64,000 bases of DNA from Moorena sp. SIO3I8 (lineage in GTDB: Bacteria > Cyanobacteriota > Cyanobacteriia > Cyanobacteriales > Coleofasciculaceae). Positions 27,928-37,353 of this stretch are shown here, piece after piece. The notes beneath the pieces are model-generated. The model had not been told where the DNA came from. It did no database searches and saw only the letters and a program-made list of their open reading frames with translations. A program made the position numbers and the translations under genes. The first letter of the stretch is position 1, and every line of letters starts with the position of its first letter. The DNA lies in assembly GCF_010692325.1 (NCBI RefSeq), contig NZ_JAAHHW010000006.1:1-64000 (forward strand), in the 5' to 3' direction.

Positions 27928-28656
27928 TTAACTCTTGGTAAGCTTTAAAATTACTGGTGAACCAAACAAATTAGTCAAGCCTGATAGTCGAGCTAACTTC
28001 TCCATAAATGAAGATAAGCTAGGAGATTTCAAAGCACGATGCAGTACCATAGGCACAAAGAATTGAGGATAGCGCTCAGCTTTGCTCAGACCAATAGATT
28101 TGAAAAATTCTAGAAGCTCATGTTCCTGATAACAGATAAACTCTCGTGTATTTCCTTCCAACCCTTTCTTGAACTTAAATAGATAGGGGGCAATAGCATT
28201 GACGCTCCTCACTGTAGGATAGTCTAGGATTACTGCTTGCTTTGCTACTCGATTTAGTTCTGTTAAAAAAGACTGCCATTGAGTGACATGAGCGAGGAAT
28301 CGATAGCTGATCACAACATCAAAAGCTCCATCTGGGTAAGGTAGATCCAAAACATTGCCCACCTTGAAGGAACAAAGATTAGCATCAATAAAATTATGAA
28401 TCCTCCCCTTACAGACATCCGCACTACCAAGCACAGTTAGTTGATAACCATTTTGAATCAGAGCCCCTGTGAGTTGACCATGTCCTCCTCCCACATCAAG
28501 GATGGTGGCTTTAGGATAAGGAGTCAGCATTTTCAACGTAGCGTCTTCCTGGACTTTGAGTAGCCAAGCCCCAATTTCCCCGGCAAAACGGGAGGCATAA
28601 TCCTCAGAAGATGTTTCGATATCGGCTGTTTCGGGAAAATCACCTGTAGAAACCAC
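27928..28656 (-). CDS. Class I SAM-dependent methyltransferase
   Basis: 242 residues. SAM-binding motif I (ILDVGGGHGQLTG, about 52-64) and the post-motif DLPYPDGAFDVVISYRFLAHV (about 104-124) define a class I methyltransferase of the UbiE/Methyltransf_11 type. The start is GTG 28656, with AAGGA eight nucleotides before it. Placed between the hydrolase and epimerase genes, it could O-methylate a sugar or lipid of the locus. The substrate cannot be told from sequence. Confidence 0.87.
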   Translation of the reverse strand: MVSTGDFPETADIETSSEDYASRFAGEIGAWLLKVQEDATLKMLTPYPKATILDVGGGHGQLTGALIQNGYQLTVLGSADVCKGRIHNFIDANLCSFKVGNVLDLPYPDGAFDVVISYRFLAHVTQWQSFLTELNRVAKQAVILDYPTVRSVNAIAPYLFKFKKGLEGNTREFICYQEHELLEFFKSIGLSKAERYPQFFVPMVLHRALKSPSLSSFMEKLARLSGLTNLFGSPVILKLTKS

Positions 28657-28686
28657 TGTTAAATTCCTTTAGTCATTTGTTTATTT

Positions 28687-29532
28687 TTAATTGCTATTTT
28701 TTTTAGACCGAATTGCTAATTGGTTACGAATAAATCGCCAGGGGTTTTCTAGAGAACCATACCCCTGAATAGGTGTCAGGGGATTCAGTAGCATTTCCTT
28801 GATATCTTTTCCTGGTTCTTGATTACTCAAGGAACCCTGGATAGTAAATCCAAAACTTCCAGGACGACAATATTCAGAAGCCAAAGGAAGTGGATCGCTT
28901 CCTGGTAATATCCGCCATCCTTTTTTCTCTGCTTGTTTGAACAAAACTGGTCGTGACCAGAATACAGGACGTCCACCATTGTCTCCTAGAAAAAGCTTGG
29001 GAAAATTATTGTCTTCCAAGAGCTTATTTAATAGTTTTCCCCGATTTCCGATCCATTTACCAACTCCCCAGGGTAGTATAGGGATTCCCCCAGCGGACAG
29101 AATTGCTTTAATGGTTACGTCTAAGGGGAAACCATCTTCAAGGTTTTGGTCAGTGATCAAGGCTAATACTTCCAGGTTTTCCGCTGTCACAATTTGGCGA
29201 CCAGCAATTAAGAACATTCCTTGCCCTAAGGCGTTACAGGTATATAAGGATAAATCTTCCTGGGTACGGTGGAACATCCAAGTTTTTCCCTGGCTTACCC
29301 TATACTGATTATTGTTTTGAGCTAAATCAGCTAACTTCTTATACCATTTTTGATGCTCTATTTCTGTCAATAACAATACAGCCTGAAAATTTTCTCCATC
29401 ACCTGCTTGACCAGAAAATTGCTGGAAATTTTCCCAAGCTGAGGTCAGCAGTTGATCGATATCAAAACAGTCATGAAGGTGAACGTGACCATCAATTAGG
29501 ATTAATTGATGGTTTTGAGCGGTAGCTACCAT
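28687..29532 (-). CDS. Amidohydrolase/PHP-like metal-dependent hydrolase, function unknown
   Basis: 281 residues. The N-terminal LIDGHVHLHDCFD contains the HxH pair typical of TIM-barrel metal-dependent hydrolases, with a late Asp in ILPGSDPLPLASE (about residue 222) in the expected place. Intermediate motifs are not convincing, so it is a divergent family member. It sits 30 nt upstream of the methyltransferase gene and is certainly cotranscribed. No substrate can be assigned. Confidence 0.7.
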   Translation of the reverse strand: MVATAQNHQLILIDGHVHLHDCFDIDQLLTSAWENFQQFSGQAGDGENFQAVLLLTEIEHQKWYKKLADLAQNNNQYRVSQGKTWMFHRTQEDLSLYTCNALGQGMFLIAGRQIVTAENLEVLALITDQNLEDGFPLDVTIKAILSAGGIPILPWGVGKWIGNRGKLLNKLLEDNNFPKLFLGDNGGRPVFWSRPVLFKQAEKKGWRILPGSDPLPLASEYCRPGSFGFTIQGSLSNQEPGKDIKEMLLNPLTPIQGYGSLENPWRFIRNQLAIRSKKNSN

Positions 29533-29612
29533 GGATTTCTGTTAGAATTTCCCTGATTTCCATAAACTGGTGCTGCTTCCAGCAGATTCAGCTAAAATCT
29601 TGGACCAAAACC

Positions 29613-31382
29613 TCAACGGATCTTCTGGGCTAAACTTACCGGACCGTTAAGGGTTTCAATTCCAATACTTTTCTCCTGACTTAATACACCTCCAACATTA
29701 AAAATGTGATTAACCTTGTCTAACTCTAGCTCTATTTGTGACCGACTCCATCCTAATTCCGCCCCCATCACCTCAGCACAGATTCTGAGGGCCTCGTTTC
29801 CGGGATGACCAGCACTACCCAGTTCCGTCCGCCGGAACACCACATCACCTAATGTTTGAGCCATTTCCTCAACAACCCCATACAAGACTTCAGCTTTGAG
29901 TACAGCTAAATCATCAGTAGGTGTACAGGAGTGATCTGATCCTCGCTCCAAATATAGCAGTACATCTTGATAGGCACTACCGTAGTTATACACGAGGCGG
30001 CCCATTACCTCCTGCCCCAGTCCATAGGGTTGCTTAAAGATTGCTGTCTGCAAAAACACTTCAAATTGTTCGATGTGCCCACCGTAAATTGGCGTAACTG
30101 ATGACAGGGACTTGGGAGGCTTTTGCCCCCATGACCGAAATACCTGGTTAACGACTTTCTCAGCCACATCTCTGGCAGTGGTATATTTCACCCCAACCAC
30201 CGAGATCAATCCTGGCAATTCTTCTTTGGCATGATCGAAGATTTGATAGTTTTTAGCCAGTTGTGGCTCTCCGGTCTCAGTAATGCCAGTTCTAGGAAGC
30301 AAGCCACCATGGACGAAGGCGACATCAGCTTGGTTGAGTTTAACCGATGGCCATGCTTGGTTTATGTCATCGAGTAGGTTTTGAATATCCTGTTCAGTAA
30401 TGTTGAAGTTATCCGGGTCTTGATCCCAAACAGCATAGGATGTACCGACCAGGGATTTACCACGCCAGGGCGCAATAAATAGTAAGCGAGACCCCTTGTT
30501 AACTATGGCATCGGAGTCACGATAGGAGTATGGCGTGGAAATACCCACAGCATAGCTTTGGCAGAGGGGACGGCGAATCACCAGGTTCATGGCTTTGGCA
30601 AGGGGAACTCTGGGTTGCTGCTGGGGTTGCTGCTGGGGTTGCTGCTGGGGTTGGTTTAGTAAACTTAACACCCGATTTGTCCATGGTCCGCTGGTGTTGA
30701 CCACAGTCTTGGCGCGGATGTCGAATTGATTCCCAGTTAACACATCTTGCCCCTGAATACCCGTAACCCGATTTCCAGCTTGGAGAAATCCAGTCACTTC
30801 TACGTAGTTAGCCACCACTGTCCCAGCTTGCTCAGCTGAGCGTAGAAAAGAGAGGGTCAACCGTTCAGAGTTGTAGACCTGAGCATCATAAAAGACTGCT
30901 GCTCCAGTTAGCCCTTCCTGGGGAATTCCTGGAAGCAGCTGCTGACACTCTTGCTTAGAGATTACCCGACCATTGGATATGTGTTTTTGGGGATCGAGTT
31001 GGCGATTGCGATCGCAACTGATCAGGTCATTGATAGCAAGTGCCACAGATAGCACTTCTTTTCCCTTCATGCCATGGCCGTAGGTGGGAATCAATACTGG
31101 TAATGGATGAACTAAGTGAGGCGCAATCCGCATTAAACTGGTGCGTTCATGAATGGATTCACGCATCCTTTTAAGGTCAGCATGCTGGAGATACCGTAAT
31201 CCTCCGTGGATAGTCTTCAAACTATTAGCAGAGGTAGCGCCACCGAAATCAGCTTTTTCTACCAAGGCTACTGACAATCCCCTGAGGGTTGCTTCCCAAG
31301 CTACGCAAGCTCCATAGATGCCACCACCGATCACTAATAGGTCGTAAGAGTTTCTGGCTAACTCTACTAGGTTCCTTTTCAT
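29613..31382 (-). CDS. glpD: FAD-dependent glycerol-3-phosphate dehydrogenase-like oxidoreductase
   Basis: 589 residues. FAD-binding GGGIYGACVAWEA (about 18-30). GlpD-specific SLKTIHGGLRYLQ (about 53-65) and LLPRTGITETGEP support the GlpA/GlpD family, which oxidises glycerol-3-phosphate to DHAP. The C-terminal helical domain (DUF4476-like region of GlpD) is also present. An in-frame 12-nt microsatellite (QQQP, 30614-30653) expands a surface loop. Its place inside a glycan operon is unusual for a housekeeping GlpD, so it may oxidise a glycerol-phosphate or related precursor of the product. Symbol by similarity only. Confidence 0.85.
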   Translation of the reverse strand: MKRNLVELARNSYDLLVIGGGIYGACVAWEATLRGLSVALVEKADFGGATSANSLKTIHGGLRYLQHADLKRMRESIHERTSLMRIAPHLVHPLPVLIPTYGHGMKGKEVLSVALAINDLISCDRNRQLDPQKHISNGRVISKQECQQLLPGIPQEGLTGAAVFYDAQVYNSERLTLSFLRSAEQAGTVVANYVEVTGFLQAGNRVTGIQGQDVLTGNQFDIRAKTVVNTSGPWTNRVLSLLNQPQQQPQQQPQQQPRVPLAKAMNLVIRRPLCQSYAVGISTPYSYRDSDAIVNKGSRLLFIAPWRGKSLVGTSYAVWDQDPDNFNITEQDIQNLLDDINQAWPSVKLNQADVAFVHGGLLPRTGITETGEPQLAKNYQIFDHAKEELPGLISVVGVKYTTARDVAEKVVNQVFRSWGQKPPKSLSSVTPIYGGHIEQFEVFLQTAIFKQPYGLGQEVMGRLVYNYGSAYQDVLLYLERGSDHSCTPTDDLAVLKAEVLYGVVEEMAQTLGDVVFRRTELGSAGHPGNEALRICAEVMGAELGWSRSQIELELDKVNHIFNVGGVLSQEKSIGIETLNGPVSLAQKIR

Positions 31383-31403
31383 TACTTGTCTTACACTAGG
31401 TGC

Positions 31404-32015
31404 TTACGCTATATGCTCTACTAACTCGTGATGTAGCCAATCATAAAGACTGTTTAATTTTTGCCGAAAAGCCGCATAAGTATGCCTTTTTTCAATCAAT
31501 TTCTTGCCAGCACTGCCCAGCCTCAGTCGTAGCTTTTCATCAGCGATCAGAGCCACCATTCCCTCCGCGAAAGCTTTGGCCTCTGGGCTCCTCAGCAGAG
31601 CAACGTGATTGTCTAGCAACTGGGTATGGGTTGGCAAATCTGTGGCTAACAAGACTTTACCACTATCGAGATAGGAGTAGAGTTTCATCGGGGTATTTTT
31701 ACCCTTAGTTCTCGGAGAGACTAAAATATCAGCTTGCTCCAGATAGATAGCCAGATCATCAACTGGTTTCGGTCCTAAAAAATGGACATGTTGTTGCATG
31801 CCAAGACAGTGAGACTTATTCGTGTATTTCCGAATGTCGTCCGCTTCTCCACCGATAATGACTAACTCAGCCTGATCAGTCTGCTCAAGGGTCAACGCAA
31901 AGCTGTCTAGAAGTAGGTCAATCCCCTGATAAGTCTCCAGATTGCCTACATACATCAGGAGTAGATTATCGATTGCTAGCTCACGTCTCAAATTACTATA
32001 CATAGTACTATACAT
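31404..32015 (-). pseudogene. GT4 glycosyltransferase, C-terminal half of a split gene
   Basis: 203 residues corresponding to the donor-binding Rossmann domain of a GT4/GT1-type glycosyltransferase: LLMYVGNLETYQGIDLLLDSF at the start and the family's ExxxxE region as TPMKLYSYLDSG. The N-terminal acceptor domain is encoded separately at 32281-32970 on the same strand. Homologous enzymes are continuous proteins of about 400 residues. The present first codons (MYSTMYS) look like junction sequence. Either half alone should be inactive unless they assemble. Confidence 0.65.
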
Positions 32016-32280
32016 AGTTACACCAATGTTGAATCTTGAATTTGAATCTTGAATTTGAATCTTGAACTTGAAACTGTTGAATTTGTCAGCAACAATTTAC
32101 AATAACCTGCACATTTTTACGATAATTATCTTTCTTTACAAAATAAAACTTAGTCTTAGGGCATCCTAACAATAGGTTTTGTTGATCATTAACAATTATT
32201 AGTTAATTTATTATCCTCCAATTCTAAAGTCTAGAGGGTTTCAATATTTAGTCTAACTTTAACTACTTTTTAGGAATTTG
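32016..32280 (-). other. 265-nt AT-rich sequence interrupting the GT4 gene
   Basis: Non-coding in all frames. It includes three copies of a 13-nt unit (ATTCAAATTCAAG type, 32030-32070) and short palindromic AT stretches. It lies exactly where the linker between the two GT4 domains should be. I cannot see terminal inverted repeats or a target duplication, so its origin is unclear. Confidence 0.5.
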
Positions 32281-32970
32281 TTAAAAATTAGAGTTAAGCA
32301 AGGATATATCTGGAATAACTACAGTTTTTCTGGGCTTGTACTTTTGAATATCTGCTGCCAAAGCATCGCAAACTGAAACCACGACTTTGGCATTCTTCAC
32401 AGCCAGTCCTTCAAAAAAGTTGAATACTGACGAAAAAATATGTAGCAAAGGATACTTTTCAATCATTTGTTGGGCTATAGATGAATCCATGTCATAGATA
32501 TAGGGAATCTTACACAGGATTTTGAGCCCTAAACCAATAAAGACGGATTCTTCTCCAGCATGAACCAAATCGTAGCGTTTCTTAGTCACTAGGCGAATTA
32601 CAGCAAGCAACATGAAAACATCACAGACGATTTTCTTCCAGGAGAAGCCTGGTCGTATATTCCGAACCCAAGGAAGCTTAGGGGTTCGGTATATCTTGAT
32701 ATTTTCATAATTGATGTCACGCCCTTCAGGATAAGTCACGACATCAACTTTGTCTCCCCGTTCAGAAAGCACTTTCAAGACCAGGTTGACTGCGATTGGT
32801 GTGCCACGATTCTGATAAAACGGATGAGGAGCGAGCAATAGAATGTTCATCCTACTGACATTTCGTTGATCATAGGAGACTGGTTTATTATCCCAGACAG
32901 TCCATTTATCCCTGCTGCTTTTGACCTCAAGCCGATCTCTAAGCCGATTAGTTTTGCTCTTTAAATACAC
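32281..32970 (-). pseudogene. GT4 glycosyltransferase, N-terminal half of a split gene
   Basis: 229 residues. The typical GT4 N-domain begins at MNILLLAPHPFYQNRGTPIA (internal ATG at 32850) and continues to SVCDALAADIQKY. It stops right after VVIPDIS, the hinge where the C-domain should begin. GTG 32970 has an excellent GGGGGAG ribosome binding site and adds 40 residues not usual for the family. This is the first gene of the long downstream block. The C-domain is at 31404-32015. Confidence 0.65.
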
Positions 32971-33792
32971 GTTGATCTCCCCCTATGTTATTCAAAGCAC
33001 CCTGAGCAAGAGCGCCCGCTTTCCAAGCCAGCTTGATTAAAGCTTCACTATTGCTCAGTAATTTTACGGTAGAGCTTAAAATAATTTAACAATAACCAGT
33101 GGTTAATTTCAGCTATGACTAACAGCCTTCACTGAGCAAGAATGTATGACTCAATGGTAAACACCGATATAAATGGATTAAATAATTGTTTAACTAGAAA
33201 CTAAAACTGCTCCTAATTTATTCCCTGAGGATGAACCTTACTGCACAACTAAGTGTTATGCAGAACTGGTTTTAAGGGATTTTTTATCCAAAAAAATTCT
33301 CTTTTAATTAAACCCTAAACAAATTATACAAATCAACGAGTAATCTGGAGCTTAATGAAATCTTGATGAGAAACTTCATATAATCTTTAAAAATTGCCAA
33401 TCTTCAAGAAATCCCTTTGGTTGGTGGCTAAGCTAATATGCATTTAAATTTGAGTACGAGCCACTTGTGCAAAAGCTGGTCTAGCATCTGAGCATCTCCC
33501 GATCTCCCCATCCTCATAAGGGTAGGTTTTTTACAAAGACCTTAGGTGTGGGGTGACCGGGTGTGGGGTGACCGGGTGTGGGGGATAAGAAAATATACCT
33601 AATTTGTTGTTAAAAATCATCATTGTCTTGATGGAACTGCCGTGGTTTCCCCCACTCGCGCTCTGGTACTTGACAATATTTCCCCCACTCGTGCTCTGGA
33701 TAAAGACAATAAAAGTACGTACTTGCCCCTTTGTAAAAAACCTACCCCTGTGAGATCTCCCCATCTCCCCATCTCCCTATCTCCCCAAAGCA
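32971..33792. other. Long spacer, probable promoter region of the glycan block
   Basis: About 820 nt, strongly AT-rich between 33060 and 33440, with no supportable gene. Towards the right it contains 15-nt direct repeats (GTGTGGGGTGACCGG, 33546-33575). A pair of near-identical segments (TTTCCCCCACTCG-GCTCTGG) lies at about 33648-33700, and ATCTCCCC repeats at 33750-33786. Promoters for the block starting at 32970 are expected in the AT-rich part but not identified. Confidence 0.5.
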
Positions 33793-33824
33793 CCCCCATT
33801 CACAATTTAAATTGTGAATGGGGG
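33793..33824 (-). terminator. Perfect 32-nt palindrome, terminator-like
   Basis: CCCCCATTCACAATTT followed directly by its exact reverse complement. It lies 51 nt beyond the stop codon of the GT2 gene, so it could end that transcript in either orientation. There is no U-tract and no loop spacer. A cruciform or protein-binding role is equally possible. Confidence 0.5.
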
Positions 33825-33875
33825 CTGATGATACTTTGGTTAGCCACTAACCAACTGGATTTCTAAGTGATATCA

Positions 33876-34898
33876 CTAAGGTTGCTCAACATTAGAGGAC
33901 ACCACTTCTCTGACCCGATAAATCGGTCTTCCCTGAGATTCGTGGTAAGTACGCATCAGTAGTTCCCCCAGTAGACCAAGACTAAACAGTTGTACACCAG
34001 TCGAGATCAAAAGTACTGCCAAGATCAGTAAAGGCCGATCCCCGATTTCTTGATTCAGTCCTAGCTTGAGAATGGTCAGATAAGCCCCAATGATTATTCC
34101 GGTGCCTAGGGAACTCAGACCTAGTAATCCAAATACATGCATGGGTCGGGTGAGGAATTTCTTCATGAAGAAGATGGTCAACAAATCCATTAGCACCCGG
34201 AACGTTCGCCCCAGACCATACTTGCTACTACCATAGCGACGAGCATGGTGACGCACGGGTAACTCGGTAATTCTTGCCCCCTCAATAAATGCCAAGGCTG
34301 GTAAAAACCGATGTAACTCACCGTAGAGGTTCATGTCCGCTACCAATTCCGAGCGATAAGCTTTCAGAGAACAGCCATAGTCATGGAGTTTAACCCCAGT
34401 GGTGCGTGCAATCAGCCAGTTGGCAATTTTGGATGGCAGTAAGCGAGTTACAGCCGCATCCTGCCGATGTTTGCGCCAGCCACTAACCAAGTCATAGCCT
34501 TCCTCAAGTTTGACAAGCAGCATGGGAATGTCAGCTGGATCATTTTGTAGGTCACCATCTAAGGTAACAATGGCACGACCCCGAGCATAATTAAACCCAG
34601 CTGCCATGGCAGCTGTTTGACCATAGTTACGACGCAAAATTACCCCTCGCACATTAGGGCGGGAGAGGACTTGCTCCTTGAGCAGTTGGGTGGAACCATC
34701 TGTAGAGCCATCATCGACACAAATCAGCTCATAGCTGAGCTGAGTATCGGTTAAGCTGGATGCGATCGCATCAATCAGGTGGGGCAAACTCTCCACCTCA
34801 TTGTAGATTGGTACCACCACTGATAGGTCTGGTGTGATGTTATTGCCAGACCAGTTCTGGGCATTTAATTGCCCTTGTTTAATTAAGGAAATTTCCAT
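33876..34898 (-). CDS. GT2 polyprenyl-phosphate glycosyltransferase (GtrB/DPM1-like)
   Basis: 340 residues. GT-A fold motifs: SVVVPIYNEVESLP, CVDDGSTDGSTQLL, and the metal-binding DGDLQNDP near residue 115. The C-terminus has two membrane helices (about 245-275 and 285-315), as in GtrB/DpmA-type enzymes that make undecaprenyl- or dolichyl-phosphate sugars. The product is the expected donor for the two GT39 enzymes at the other end of the block. It is separated from them by the long spacer and a palindrome, so it may have its own promoter. Confidence 0.92.
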   Translation of the reverse strand: MEISLIKQGQLNAQNWSGNNITPDLSVVVPIYNEVESLPHLIDAIASSLTDTQLSYELICVDDGSTDGSTQLLKEQVLSRPNVRGVILRRNYGQTAAMAAGFNYARGRAIVTLDGDLQNDPADIPMLLVKLEEGYDLVSGWRKHRQDAAVTRLLPSKIANWLIARTTGVKLHDYGCSLKAYRSELVADMNLYGELHRFLPALAFIEGARITELPVRHHARRYGSSKYGLGRTFRVLMDLLTIFFMKKFLTRPMHVFGLLGLSSLGTGIIIGAYLTILKLGLNQEIGDRPLLILAVLLISTGVQLFSLGLLGELLMRTYHESQGRPIYRVREVVSSNVEQP

Positions 34899-35291
34899 AG
34901 GATGCCCCAGGTTGAGTAATATCCAATCCGGTTTAAACTGTAAGCATATGTTATTGATTGTCTACTCTAACTTTTGGGGATATGTCAAGGGATTAGGCAC
35001 ATTTATAGACCAAATTCATCAATCTTTTAAAGTTGAAGGTTTGTTGAAGGTTTGTTGTTCGCGTAGCGTGGCCTTTTGGCCAAGGTTGTTCGCGTAGCGT
35101 GGCCTATTGGCCAAGGTTAAATGTTGAAGGTAAGCTTTCAGTCATCAGGAATCAGTAATCAGTTTGACCCGGTGGGTGGAACGGGCATCCTGCCCGTTAC
35201 AATTTTCGGACGGGCTATCCCAACACTGGCAACCGCGACACAATCAGGGCGAGCCCTTCCCTAACGCACCCTACTGCTGACCGCTGACCGC
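34899..35291. other. Spacer with two SDR copies
   Basis: No gene. Apart from the SDR pair at 35057-35112 it contains a short GC-rich stretch (35165-35270, CATCCTGCCCGTTACA type) of dispersed-repeat character. Confidence 0.5.
35057..35112 (+). repeat. Two tandem 25-nt SDRs
   Basis: GTTCGCGTAGCGT plus GGCCTTTTGGCC (35057-35081) and GTTCGCGTAGCGT plus GGCCTATTGGCC (35088-35112), separated by AAGGTT. The constant 13-mer is kept, while the palindromic half differs by one base pair in its loop. Confidence 0.85.
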
Positions 35292-36371
35292 TTACGATTC
35301 AACTGACTGTAAAATCCCATCTTCTAACTGATAAATTGCTGTCATAATCCCAGTTTCTGGATTGTTCAACAGAGATTTTTTGACCTGTTGTAAGTATCCT
35401 AATATATTGCTGCGTAAAATAGGTTTTTCTACTTTAAGGGTGTGACGGTAATCCCAAACATCCCAAATCAATAAACCGATACCAGCCAGGGGATCAATGA
35501 TACTTGCTCCTAACTCCGTTGCCACTAAACCACCAGTTTTTGCTGCCATTTTGCTAGCGGCTTTCCCAGCTAGTTTGCTGCTAACTTTACTGGCTACTTT
35601 TCCTCCCATGGAAACCAGGATAGGTTTAGCTACCAAGTAACCACTACCGCCAATTAACAATTTCAGGGAAATATTGGATAGGTTTCCTTCCGTATCATTA
35701 ATTGTGGTCGAAATTTCGTTAATATATCTATCCCACTGACCTTGAGGAATTTGATATTGGCTTTGGATGTCACTAAGATTGTTGCCCAACTCAGCCATAT
35801 ATAATTCAATCGTATCATTCGTGATTAGTTCCATCCTCATTTGAGCATTCTGAGGAACTAGTACTCGTTTAGAAAATTCTTTTTGGAATGTCTCGGTAAG
35901 TTTGGCGTCAATGGCTTGCTTGCCAGAGGGAAGGTTGGGATTGATTTGATGCATGATAGCCGACGCTCCCCACATAAACGGAACTGAAAGTTCCATCTTT
36001 TTTTGATTGAAATAATCAAAATACCAATCCAAAAAACTATCTACACGGGGGATTAACTCTGCTTCCCAAACATCTAACTCCTGGGCGGCAAAGGCTTCAG
36101 CACTGGCGTGAGATTGTTTGACGGCATCAGCAACTGCTTGATTAACTTTACTAAAGTCGGGATGAGGTTCAATAACAACTGTTGATTCAGCAGAGGGGTT
36201 AATTTGAGCCGGATTGCTCGAATGGGGGATGATAAGTTTGCTGACTAAGGGAATGAATACAATAATAATTACTAAAGTCCAAATCAGTGGAGCCACTGAC
36301 TTAATCAGTTGGGTAAAGGCTTGGATGCGCTCTGTCTTTTGAGTATAAGTTACTTCCTCTTCCTGACTCAT
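35292..36371 (-). CDS. Membrane protein of unknown function
   Basis: 359 residues. One transmembrane segment near the N-terminus (about 28-50, LIWTLVIIIVFIPLVSKLII), a long helical soluble region (about 75-230), then a Gly/Ala/Lys-rich repetitive stretch (KVASKVSSKLAGKAASK, about 262-278). A moderately hydrophobic segment (IIDPLAGIGLLIWDVWD) and a helical tail follow. No catalytic motif or known family seen. It stands alone between repeat-rich spacers. Confidence 0.65.
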   Translation of the reverse strand: MSQEEEVTYTQKTERIQAFTQLIKSVAPLIWTLVIIIVFIPLVSKLIIPHSSNPAQINPSAESTVVIEPHPDFSKVNQAVADAVKQSHASAEAFAAQELDVWEAELIPRVDSFLDWYFDYFNQKKMELSVPFMWGASAIMHQINPNLPSGKQAIDAKLTETFQKEFSKRVLVPQNAQMRMELITNDTIELYMAELGNNLSDIQSQYQIPQGQWDRYINEISTTINDTEGNLSNISLKLLIGGSGYLVAKPILVSMGGKVASKVSSKLAGKAASKMAAKTGGLVATELGASIIDPLAGIGLLIWDVWDYRHTLKVEKPILRSNILGYLQQVKKSLLNNPETGIMTAIYQLEDGILQSVES

Positions 36372-36859
36372 AGTGATTTCTCCACTGATTTAGGACTAGT
36401 ATATTTTATACTATTGTAATCAATTTTTTGGTAAGCTATCAGCTATCAGCTATCAGCTATCAGCTATCAGCTATAGCCAAGGGAACAGGGAACAGGGAAC
36501 AGGGAACAGGGAGCAGGGAGTAGGGAGTAGGGAACAGGGAACAAAAATTCGCACAATTCCTACACGGATTGCTATATCAGCTATCAGCTAATGCCCATGC
36601 TACTTGAGGTGCTATCAGCTATCAGCTAATGCGCTACTTGAGGTGCTACTTGAGGTGCTATCAGCTTGTGAATAAAAGAGGTAAGCTTTGGCCTTTGGCC
36701 ACGCTACGTTAGGTCCGATGCGTCGAAGCCTGTGCCACAAACTAGAAGCCTGTGCCACAAACTAGAAGCCTGTGCCACAAACTAGAAGCCTGTGCCACAA
36801 ACTAGAAGCCTGTGCCACAAAGCTGACGGCTGAATGCTGACGGCTGAATGCTGACAAGC
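36372..36859. other. Repeat-dominated spacer
   Basis: No gene. AGCTATC heptamers at 36436-36475, AGGGAAC/AGGGAGT heptamers at 36479-36543, further AGCTATC copies to 36665, part of an SDR (36691-36710) and the 20-nt array at 36725-36820. Confidence 0.7.
36725..36820 (+). repeat. Five 20-nt tandem repeats
   Basis: Exact head-to-tail copies of GAAGCCTGTGCCACAAACTA start at 36725, 36745, 36765, 36785 and 36805 (the last diverges at its end). There are no spacers, so it is not a CRISPR. The core AAGCCTGTGCCAC recurs inside the coding repeat at 44005-44208. Confidence 0.9.
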
Positions 36860-37102
36860 TCACTGGCGATCGCTTAGATAATAGCGATTACCCAGGTACA
36901 AAGCTGCTGCTATAGCTAATCCTGGCAAGGTAATAACCGCTGCCCAAGGAGAGCGTAACCAATTCACTTGCTCAGCTCTTATGTAGTTAATGGACTTCTT
37001 GTACATACAAGATTCAGCTGGACTAACTGAACCCAACAAAACAGCACTGGCAATTCCAGTGGTTGATAGGAAAGCAATCAAGGTTAATTTGGGTTTGAGC
37101 AT
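36860..37102 (-). CDS. Small membrane protein, function unknown
   Basis: 80 residues. An N-terminal hydrophobic segment (about 7-28, could be a signal peptide) and a second transmembrane segment (about 52-70, WAAVITLPGLAIAAALYLG) flank a short polar part with a lone Cys. GGGGAAT lies about 8 nt before the ATG. No family recognised. Confidence 0.5.
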   Translation of the reverse strand: MLKPKLTLIAFLSTTGIASAVLLGSVSPAESCMYKKSINYIRAEQVNWLRSPWAAVITLPGLAIAAALYLGNRYYLSDRQ

Positions 37103-37213
37103 TGTTGAGATTCCCCGCTAGTGTTACTTGGGTAATTGTCCTTAGTCTAGCTTTGTTTATGCGATCGCAGGTTGTTCGCCCTTGGCGTTCGGTGTCGGGT
37201 AGGTTAGCTGGTT

Positions 37214-37238
37214 GTTCGCGTAGCGTGGCCTATTGGCC
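37214..37238 (+). repeat. 25-nt SDR
   Basis: GTTCGCGTAGCGT followed by GGCCTATTGGCC, identical to the second copy at 35088-35112. It lies between a small membrane-protein gene and the Uma2 pseudogene. Confidence 0.85.
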
Positions 37239-37353
37239 AAGGTTGCAGGTGGTGTTTTCTATTCCCTGTTCCCTGCTCCCTGTTCCCTAAAAACCTCACC
37301 TAATTGAAAACCGCTATATTAAAAACCAAAGAGATATATCACGATCGATAATC

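Noticed and set aside
36725-36820. Possible CRISPR array
   Set aside because: The 20-nt units are directly adjacent with no spacers, and no cas gene is present. The same applies to the 17-nt and 21-nt arrays.
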